A stretch of DNA of 57,668 nt, from the NCBI GenBank assembly GCA_944390885.1, contig CALXRP010000012.1:1-57668 (forward strand), written 5' to 3'. Position 1 is the stretch's first letter; each line of letters starts with the position of its first letter. Of the stretch, positions 51,946-57,668 are shown one piece after another. This stretch comes from an uncultured Alphaproteobacteria bacterium (GTDB lineage: Bacteria > Pseudomonadota > Alphaproteobacteria > RF32 > CAG-239). The notes under the pieces were generated by a model, which was not told the DNA's origin, did no database searches, and was given only the letters and a program-made list of their open reading frames with translations. Position numbers and translations under genes: made by a program.

Positions 51946-51974
51946 AAGCCTCCGGTCCTCCGGAGGCTTTCTTT
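51946..51974 (+). terminator. Intrinsic terminator of the Cys-rich gene
   Basis: AAGCCTCCGG - TCCT - CCGGAGGCTT followed by TCTTTCT; 10 perfect pairs. Confidence 0.88.
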
Positions 51975-52040
51975 CTCTAAAATTCTCCCGTCGACAAAAC
52001 TTGGGAACCTGTTATAAGTATGTCAATAATCCGTCCCTTA

Positions 52041-53297
52041 TCAACACTTTTCCGTTTTCCAACGAGATGTATCAAGAGAATACTGGCATTCACGACATTT
52101 TTGAACCGTATGAAGACGATATTTCATATAAGAAACCTGATAAGGGCGAGATCGAGTTCCGCGCTGTGTTGTAACATTACGATATTCCGTTCTGGTAAAT
52201 ACACTTTTATCAGTTCTGTATGTTCTCACTACAAAAAAACTAAATGGAGTGCCGCAATCAGGACATGTAAATCGCCCTAAAGCCCAAACCATCATGCCAT
52301 AACCTACCCCCACATAAATAATTAGCCAAAGCATAAACCGAAAAATTCGGGGATATTCCTGATACGTACTTACCATAAAATTCAAAATAGCACTCTCTCC
52401 GGCAGATAATGCATAAGAAACAACCATCGCATCAATCTGCTCTCTGATAAATACCGTTAGAAATATAGAACCCAAAAATAAAACTATCGCTCTTGTCAAG
52501 GTCGTTGCATAATTAATACTATCAGCAACAGCATTCTCGTCTATATTATATTTTCCCACACAATTTTTAATAACCACTTTCACGCGCCAAAATGCAATCA
52601 AACGCAAAAATATAATATTCAAACCAATAAAAAGAACAACAAAAGACAACAAATTAACCCAAATCGCCCAATCTGCCTCTACCGTTCTGGCTTTAATTTC
52701 CGACAATGCATTTTTTTGAATATATCCCGGCTCAATTGTCACCCAACCGCTTTTGACATTTTCACCAATGACTTCTACAATTGTCCCTTTAGTCAAATTT
52801 CCCGCTTTTGTCGCCTCACTAATCTCCGGTTTATTATAATAAAAAGAGTCTTTAAGCAATTCCGCCCCGACAATTTCTTTATCTCCCCAAAGCAGACTGC
52901 AAACAATTCCGACAATCGCCACACCTACACAAAAAAGAAACAACTCCAAATTTACATGCTTTATTCCGATATGAACAGCCGTTTTAGTCTTAACCCTGGC
53001 CTTTTTCTTTTCATAAACAAAATCTTCCTCTGGCCTGTCTTCCGGTTCTGCTGACCCTGACGACATATCTGCCTTTTGTCCCTGTCGCAGAAAAGCATCA
53101 TACCCCTTGCGTTTTTCTTTATCTCCGAGAATCTCGTATGCCGCGGTCACCTCTTTAAATTTTTCTTCCGCCTCTTCAGATTTCTCTTTCTGCATATCAG
53201 GATGATATTTTTGTGCCAACTTTCGATAAGCCGCTTTTATTTCCGTCACCGTTGCTGTGGGCTCAACACCCAAAATATCATATAAATTTTTTTGCAT
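52041..53297 (-). CDS. Membrane J-domain protein with SH3-like domain
   Basis: A 418-residue protein starting with a J domain (residues 1-70) that keeps the HPD motif ('[13 protein letters not shown]'), so it could stimulate an Hsp70/DnaK ATPase. Then come a helix ('[19 protein letters not shown]'), a bacterial SH3-like segment ('[19 protein letters not shown]') and about three more helices. The tail has Cys pairs ('[11 protein letters not shown]' and 'CRECQYS') that could bind zinc. I know no standard family with this order. It follows the lipoprotein gene with a 1-nt gap, so the two are co-transcribed. Confidence 0.78.
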   Translation of the reverse strand: MQKNLYDILGVEPTATVTEIKAAYRKLAQKYHPDMQKEKSEEAEEKFKEVTAAYEILGDKEKRKGYDAFLRQGQKADMSSGSAEPEDRPEEDFVYEKKKARVKTKTAVHIGIKHVNLELFLFCVGVAIVGIVCSLLWGDKEIVGAELLKDSFYYNKPEISEATKAGNLTKGTIVEVIGENVKSGWVTIEPGYIQKNALSEIKARTVEADWAIWVNLLSFVVLFIGLNIIFLRLIAFWRVKVVIKNCVGKYNIDENAVADSINYATTLTRAIVLFLGSIFLTVFIREQIDAMVVSYALSAGESAILNFMVSTYQEYPRIFRFMLWLIIYVGVGYGMMVWALGRFTCPDCGTPFSFFVVRTYRTDKSVFTRTEYRNVTTQRGTRSRPYQVSYMKYRLHTVQKCRECQYSLDTSRWKTEKC

Positions 53298-53298
53298 G

Positions 53299-53802
53299 TT
53301 ATTTTGCTTTATCTGTTGCTGCCTGACACAAATTCTGTGCTACTTTTTCCAAAATAGCCTCATCTTTTTGCTTTATCTTCCCCATTTCGACAGATTTAAG
53401 AGTTGCCCATTGTCCATTAAAAACAATAACTATATCGCCATTTCCTAATTTTCCGCCCATAGTTTGAATTCTAAGCTGCTCATCACTCTCTTTGGTAATA
53501 GTCAATGAAGCAGCATTAAGCCCGGCAACAAATTTTTCTACCGTACAATTATGTTTAAAACGATTTTGAGCATGCTTGGCATCTACCAGCCGAAGTTGTC
53601 TTACAGCGGCATTATTATCAACATACTTTTGCACCTTGGGCGGATACAAAATTACCGTCTTTTTCGCCTGAACATTTGAGGACTGCACAACATCCTTCTG
53701 CACAACACGAGGCTCTGAAGAAAAATCTTTCTTCTCTGCCACCGGCAAGGAACTGCAAGCCGTAACAATAAGCAAAAAGAACAAAATGAATACTTTATGC
53801 AT
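53299..53802 (-). CDS. Hypothetical lipoprotein
   Basis: A 167-residue lipoprotein; the start at 53802 is supported by GAGGGGGG upstream. The lipobox is 'LLIVTACSS'. The mature part has a Ser/Lys/Val linker and a C-terminal alpha/beta domain ('[21 protein letters not shown]'). No family recognised. It immediately precedes the membrane J-domain gene, which suggests the two act together at the envelope. Confidence 0.7.
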   Translation of the reverse strand: MHKVFILFFLLIVTACSSLPVAEKKDFSSEPRVVQKDVVQSSNVQAKKTVILYPPKVQKYVDNNAAVRQLRLVDAKHAQNRFKHNCTVEKFVAGLNAASLTITKESDEQLRIQTMGGKLGNGDIVIVFNGQWATLKSVEMGKIKQKDEAILEKVAQNLCQAATDKAK

Positions 53803-54019
53803 AATCCCCCCTCTATATAAGCTAATGATTAAAAATAATATCACAAAATTATAACTTGTAAACAAAATGAACAGCCAAATTATTAAATTATAGAATTGTT
53901 TTCTGATGATTTTCCACTCTCTCAGAAACCGCTTTTTCAAACAAATTTTCTGCACAAATCAATTTTTAATATTTACATTTTCATAAATGCCTTTACAATT
54001 TTCATAAAAAGGAGGAAAA

Positions 54020-54601
54020 ATGAATACATTAAAACAAAGCTTTAAAGATTTCGGAAGAGCGTTCCTTATTCAAAAATTTCCTTCTTACAAACTTGCTCTG
54101 CCGGTTCTGCTAATATTCATAATCCTTGTCATTTGCGGCAGTTATTTCTTTGACTACCGTCGCTCTGCACTTTTTCCGACTCCCAGCGCCGAATACACTT
54201 TATTTATAAAAATAATCCCTAAAATTTTCTTATTGATTTTGATTATTGGTTACAACTTACACAACAAATCTACACTAACTTCCAAACCGCAAAACCTGCT
54301 CGGATACAGCGTCATTTTGAGTCTGTTGATCCTGATATTTTTTATCTTTGCCTTCTTATGCAAGGAATTTGCCGGAAAACTTGTTCTCAATCCGAACGCA
54401 TTAAAATGCCTCCCTCTTCCTTCTCAAATTCCGCAAAGCATTATGGATATTGCCAGGGGACAAAATATAATATGCGCGCCGCAAATGCCGGAATTCCTCA
54501 TCCGATCGATCCCTGCCATTTTCCTAACTGCCTATTTTCAATTGACCATATCAAATATGATATCTTTATTGCTGATTAATATTATCAAACGGGGAAAATA
54601 A
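54020..54601 (+). CDS. Four-helix membrane protein, first of tandem paralogues
   Basis: A 193-residue protein with four predicted helices ('LALPVLLIFIILVICGSYFF', 'FIKIIPKIFLLILIIGYNL', 'SVILSLLILIFFIFAFLCKEF', 'IPAIFLTAYFQLTISNMISLLL'). The next gene encodes a protein of the same length with the same spots conserved: 'FPS' near the start, 'KEFAG' in the third helix and 'LTAYFQLxISNMxSLLL' at the end. No known family. Start has AAAGGAGG. The gene heads an operon with the paralogue, a micro-lipoprotein, a methyltransferase and a radical SAM enzyme; the 217-nt gap before it (53803-54019) is AT-rich with no clear promoter seen by me. Confidence 0.75.
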   Translation: MNTLKQSFKDFGRAFLIQKFPSYKLALPVLLIFIILVICGSYFFDYRRSALFPTPSAEYTLFIKIIPKIFLLILIIGYNLHNKSTLTSKPQNLLGYSVILSLLILIFFIFAFLCKEFAGKLVLNPNALKCLPLPSQIPQSIMDIARGQNIICAPQMPEFLIRSIPAIFLTAYFQLTISNMISLLLINIIKRGK

Positions 54602-54603
54602 AC

Positions 54604-55185
54604 ATGATAGATCTGACCTTCCGCAATATCGCACAAAGTTTTAACATCAAAAAATTTCCTTCCGGAATCTTTTTGAAAGGTATTGTCGTCCTGTTTGCCG
54701 TTTTAGCCGTAATCGGAGCTGCCGTATTTGGGTATCATTCTTCAGAAATAGGCCTATATACAAATGATGGATACTATCTGCTATATATCAAATTTTTACC
54801 CAAAGCTCTCCTGTTGTTCTTTCTGGTTTGGCATAATCTCAAAAACGGTATTTCAACACCAGCTTCTCCCGACAATCGTTTTTTCTATTTTTTTGCCATG
54901 TTACTTGGGCTTGCCTTTTTTACCATTTTATTTTTCATCATTAAAGAATTTGCAGGAACAATCGCGCAAGTCTCCTTAGAAAGATTAAAAAACAATAGCG
55001 ATATAGCTCAATTGCCGTTTTACAAAACCGCAACGGTTCATAAATACGGTGGTCCTGTTTCCGTCAACCTCCCGCTGTTTTTAGTCTGTTCTCTACCGGC
55101 TGTTCTGTTAACGGCTTATTTCCAATTGGTCATATCCAATATGGCCTCATTACTGCTTTACAACACATTCAGGAGAAAAAAATGA
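54604..55185 (+). CDS. Four-helix membrane protein, second of tandem paralogues
   Basis: A 193-residue paralogue of the previous gene, with four helices ('IVVLFAVLAVIGAAVFGY', 'LLYIKFLPKALLLFFLVW', 'FAMLLGLAFFTILFFIIKEFAG', 'LPAVLLTAYFQLVISNMASLLLY'). The two are clearly homologous but diverged, so the duplication is not recent. The gap between them is 2 nt and its stop overlaps the start of the micro-lipoprotein (ATGA). They could form a heteromeric membrane complex; the job is unknown. Confidence 0.75.
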   Translation: MIDLTFRNIAQSFNIKKFPSGIFLKGIVVLFAVLAVIGAAVFGYHSSEIGLYTNDGYYLLYIKFLPKALLLFFLVWHNLKNGISTPASPDNRFFYFFAMLLGLAFFTILFFIIKEFAGTIAQVSLERLKNNSDIAQLPFYKTATVHKYGGPVSVNLPLFLVCSLPAVLLTAYFQLVISNMASLLLYNTFRRKK

Positions 55186-55244
55186 AAAAATTTTTTACAA
55201 TTCTTGCCTTGATCGCTTTAATCAGTGCTTGCGGCCCGATTTAA
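55182..55244 (+). CDS. 20-residue lipoprotein, too short for usual gene calls
   Basis: The frame encodes MKKFFTILALIALISACGPI, a complete lipoprotein signal with lipobox 'LISAC' and only three residues after the cysteine. It begins on the ATGA overlap with the membrane protein gene, has AGGAG upstream, and its TAA shares an A with the ATG of the next gene (TAATGA). This perfect overlap on both sides supports translation. Mature product would be a lipidated tetrapeptide, Cys-Gly-Pro-Ile. It might be a very short LptM-like lipoprotein, a substrate of the following enzymes, or a coupling peptide. Confidence 0.6.
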   Translation: MKKFFTILALIALISACGPI

Positions 55245-56065
55245 TGAACAGATACCTTTCTTGTCTGAGGCTGAATGCAGTCCTGTTATTCAAACTGCTG
55301 ACTTGCCGTTTTTTAAGCAACCGGGATTATGCCGACGGCTATAATAAAATTGCGTCTGAATATGACCAAAACTGGCTGTGCCATATCCAAGACCACACAA
55401 AGCAGTTTTTGCAACGCTTGCCGCAGCTTTCTTCAGACAAAACAATTCTTGATCTCGGTTGCGGAACCGGATTTTCAACCCATTATCTGGGCACAAAGTA
55501 TCCCCACAATCCGGTTATCGGAATTGATCTTTCTCCCGAAATGCTGAAACAAGCCCAAAAAAAATGCCCTAAAACCAAATTTATTTGCGCCGATATGCTT
55601 GATTATTTAAAACAACAGCCGGACAATAGCGCAACACTTGTCTGCTCGTCCTGGGCAATCGGCTATTCCCATCCGCACAAAATAGCCGATGAAGCTTATC
55701 GCATCTTGGAAAGCGGCGGAATTTTTGCCTTTATCGTCAACACAATTGATACACTTCCCAAAATATTTGATGCATTTCGTCAAACAATGTATAAACACCC
55801 GCAAAGCATAAAAAAACTTCTATGGCCCAGATTTCCAAAAGATTTCTCTTTTATACAACAGCCCGGCTTCACTCAGCTATATACTGAAAGAAACACAATT
55901 CCCATTTCGGAAAAAAATAAAGATATCGCCGAATGGGTATTCAAAACCGGTATAATGGCCGGGTTTGAACAGGTTTTGGATATGGATTTATTCAAAAAAG
56001 AACTGCAAAAAAGCACAGCTCCGCTGGTTCACCGTCATATTATCGGAATATATAGGAAAAAATAA
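55244..56065 (+). CDS. SAM-dependent methyltransferase
   Basis: A 273-residue class I methyltransferase starting at the ATG that overlaps the micro-lipoprotein stop. Motif I is 'TILDLGCGTGFSTHYLGTKY' (about residues 67-87), motif II 'NPVIGIDLSPEMLKQAQKKC' and post-I 'KFICADMLDYLK'. The N-terminus has a hydrophobic stretch ('LNAVLLFKLLTC'), so it may sit at the membrane. It is of the BioC/UbiE-like type; the substrate is unknown. Its stop overlaps the start of the radical SAM gene by one base. Confidence 0.85.
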   Translation: MNRYLSCLRLNAVLLFKLLTCRFLSNRDYADGYNKIASEYDQNWLCHIQDHTKQFLQRLPQLSSDKTILDLGCGTGFSTHYLGTKYPHNPVIGIDLSPEMLKQAQKKCPKTKFICADMLDYLKQQPDNSATLVCSSWAIGYSHPHKIADEAYRILESGGIFAFIVNTIDTLPKIFDAFRQTMYKHPQSIKKLLWPRFPKDFSFIQQPGFTQLYTERNTIPISEKNKDIAEWVFKTGIMAGFEQVLDMDLFKKELQKSTAPLVHRHIIGIYRKK

Positions 56066-57366
56066 TGTTCGGAAGATTAAAACAAATAGCAATGCTTTTA
56101 TGGATCATGGCCACCCCAAAAGTCACACAAACGCCGCTGACCGTTATGAAAGAGCTGAGAAAACAAGGAAAAGAGCGCCTTCCGGCCTCTGTACAAAATG
56201 AAATAAACAAAAATAAAAAGTTAAAAACATCAACATTCAAATTCGCCAAAGCCTTTCTTTCTTCCGAATGTATCTCCAGGCATAACGGACGTTTTGTAAT
56301 CAATTCTTTTCTGCCTCCTTTTCCTTCCGAGGCCTATAACCGCATGTTCACAAACCTTCTTTCTGGCAGAAAACTCTCCCCGGTTTCAGCCTATATTGCC
56401 GTAACAAAAAATTGTCCGTATAATTGTTGGCATTGCAGTTTCAAAGGTCGCAGCCGCCCAGACCTTCCGATAGAAAAACAACTTTCGTTAATAGACAGCC
56501 TCTGCCGCCTGGGAACCAGCATTATCGGCTTTACCGGCGGCGAACCTCTTTTGCATCCGGACATCTGTGCTTTAATAAAAAGAAGCGTTCAAAATGGAGC
56601 GGAAACAATCCTTTTTACAACCGGATACAATCTGGACATAACCACAGCAGAAAAATTAAAACAAGCCGGATTATGGGCAATCTGCTTTAGCTTGGACAGT
56701 CATATTCCGGAAATCCACAACCGGCTGCGCGGACGAACAAATGCTTTTGCCGAAGTCATGTCTGCCATACAAACGGCTCGGAAAAGCGGACTGTATACCA
56801 TGGTTTCATCTGTTGCAACGCCGGAATTCATGAAAGAACAAAGCTACCAAAAAATCTACGATCTTGTCTCTCGTATGAAAGTCAATGAATACCGTATTAT
56901 TGAAGCTATGCCGTGCGGCAAACTCCTAAACAACAGCCAAACAATCATATCCGGCCAAGATATAAAAGAATTAAGACAATTTCATATCCGTACAAATGCC
57001 AAATCGCCGGCAACAAAAGTCTGTTCTTTTAATCAGATAGAAAGTCCGGAACTTTTCGGTTGCGGAGCCGGAACTCAACATATGTTCATTGATAACGCGG
57101 GAGAAGTATGCCCCTGCGATTTCACCCCGCTCAGTTTTGGAAACATAACCCAAACGCCCCTGTCCGACATTTGGCTAAAAATGAACCAAGCCTTCAATCT
57201 CCCGCGCAGAAACTGTTTTATCCAAAAGAACTACAAACTGATTGCGCGCAAAATTCAAGAAAACAATGCCGAAATTCCTCTTTCTCCGGATCATAGCATA
57301 GAAATCTGTCGGCAATGCCCGTTTGATGAAATGCCGGATTATTTCAAAACAATCTGCAAATCTTAA
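56065..57366 (+). CDS. Radical SAM protein with SPASM-like C-terminus
   Basis: A 433-residue radical SAM enzyme. The 4Fe-4S motif CxxxCxxC is Cys117-Cys121-Cys124 in 'KNCPYNCWHCSFKG'; the SAM-binding 'GFTGGEPLLHPDI' follows. The C-terminal third carries a SPASM-like set of cysteines ('GCGAGTQHMFIDNAGEVCPC' and 'ICRQCPFDEM') that usually bind auxiliary clusters in peptide- or protein-modifying members. An extra N-terminal about 100 residues is unrecognised. Last gene of the operon; it starts on the methyltransferase stop (TAATG). Confidence 0.88.
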   Translation: MFGRLKQIAMLLWIMATPKVTQTPLTVMKELRKQGKERLPASVQNEINKNKKLKTSTFKFAKAFLSSECISRHNGRFVINSFLPPFPSEAYNRMFTNLLSGRKLSPVSAYIAVTKNCPYNCWHCSFKGRSRPDLPIEKQLSLIDSLCRLGTSIIGFTGGEPLLHPDICALIKRSVQNGAETILFTTGYNLDITTAEKLKQAGLWAICFSLDSHIPEIHNRLRGRTNAFAEVMSAIQTARKSGLYTMVSSVATPEFMKEQSYQKIYDLVSRMKVNEYRIIEAMPCGKLLNNSQTIISGQDIKELRQFHIRTNAKSPATKVCSFNQIESPELFGCGAGTQHMFIDNAGEVCPCDFTPLSFGNITQTPLSDIWLKMNQAFNLPRRNCFIQKNYKLIARKIQENNAEIPLSPDHSIEICRQCPFDEMPDYFKTICKS

Positions 57367-57375
57367 AAAGCGTCA

Positions 57376-57668
57376 AATGAGACTTTTTGTTGTGAGGAAA
57401 GCTCTTGCTTTACCGATACAACAAATTTAGTCGGAATTGGGCTCAACATAGCCCCATGCCGGTTTGCGCTGAACGCAAATCGGCGTTCGCCCATAAAAAA
57501 AACCTGCCATAAAGACAGGATATTATTCAATCTGGGGCGAACACTGCGAAATAAAAACAATCAAAGTAATGATTGTTTTTATGAGCCAAGCAATGAGACT
57601 TTTTGTTGTGAGGAAAGCTCTTGCTTTACCGATACAACAAATTTAGTCGGAATTGGGCTCAACATAGC
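57376..57668. repeat. Direct repeat pair flanking a hairpin (family B), window end
   Basis: Two copies of a 77-nt sequence lie at 57376-57452 and 57592-57668 (period 216). Each folds by pairing TTTGTTGT with ACAACAAA around AAAGC-TCTT-GCTTT. The end of the unit, with its left arm GGGCT and right arm AGCCC, adds another hairpin in copy 1. Between the copies are CCTGCC-ATAAA-GACAGG beside an A run (a minus-strand terminator), GGCGTTCGCCC and the matching GGGGCGAAC, and the hairpin AAAAACAATCA / TGATTGTTTTT (57553-57580), which matches 23201-23228 in core. The window ends within the second copy, so more may follow. Confidence 0.85.

Noticed and set aside
57480..57545. A second tRNA on the minus strand suggested by GTTCGCCC near a T-run terminator
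   Set aside because: No full cloverleaf can be drawn and no CCA end is present.
57363..57560. 65-codon minus-strand frame over the terminal repeat
   Set aside because: Explained by repeated hairpins and a terminator; no start signal.

Overview
The window is bacterial chromosome from an alphaproteobacterium that probably lives without oxygen. The evidence for the class is a GcrA cell-cycle regulator (11658-12158), an RpoH / RluD / DUF6476 cluster of the alphaproteobacterial kind (41658-43962) and the run rpoZ - rsh - DUF2062 - acpS - lepB - rnc - era (15131-21334). The evidence for anaerobic metabolism is a full-length one-chain pyruvate:ferredoxin oxidoreductase (nifJ, 23566-27126). By eye the DNA is moderately AT-rich, with many purine-rich ribosome-binding sites and clean intrinsic terminators. 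An uncultured, gut-type anaerobic alphaproteobacterium would fit, but this is inference; there is no rRNA in the window to place it.

Region by region. 1-12158: envelope and general genes (SIMPL protein, UDP-glucose-type dehydrogenase, TPR lipoprotein, type-4-like uracil-DNA glycosylase, two unknown secreted proteins leading into a soluble lytic transglycosylase, a MotA/MotB stator pair, GcrA). 12309-15001: two secreted proteins, one DUF4139. 15131-21334: the core gene run above. 21331-23560: a disturbed stretch with a frameshifted phosphatase, about four tandem copies of a 100-bp structured repeat, an orphan DNA-methylase-like gene, tRNA-Gly(CCC) and a duplicated tRNA 3' end. 23566-38732: nifJ, three small unknown genes (two of them possibly related, each with its own promoter and terminator), a YdcF-like protein, an M29 aminopeptidase overlapping a truncated M17-like protein, TsaC/Sua5, a HAD phosphatase, TrmN6, a PAS protein with a degenerate GGDEF domain, and a pseudokinase coupled to a membrane protein.

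38818-41593 holds three cysteine-rich secreted proteins built from shared, shuffled modules behind a structured leader. 43972-50541 is a co-directional run of four unrecognised proteins, two of them membrane paralogues, ending in a TraG/VirD4-type coupling ATPase. It is followed by another, very cysteine-rich secreted protein with a near-consensus promoter (50662-51933). No other type IV secretion component is visible, so this may be an unusual or split secretion system.

54020-57366 is a tightly coupled operon: two paralogous four-helix membrane proteins, a 20-residue lipoprotein, a SAM methyltransferase and a radical SAM/SPASM-like enzyme. Apart from a 2-nt gap between the first two genes, each junction overlaps. 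With the coupling-protein operon it is the best candidate for an undescribed system here.

Two dispersed repeat families stand out. Family A (1-186 and 21962-22371) folds into a three-segment nested hairpin whose stems change in a compensatory way between the two sites. Family B (23201-23228 and 57553-57580) is a hairpin with an invariant core and covarying stem, in one case behind a tRNA and in the other between two copies of a 77-nt repeat at the window end.
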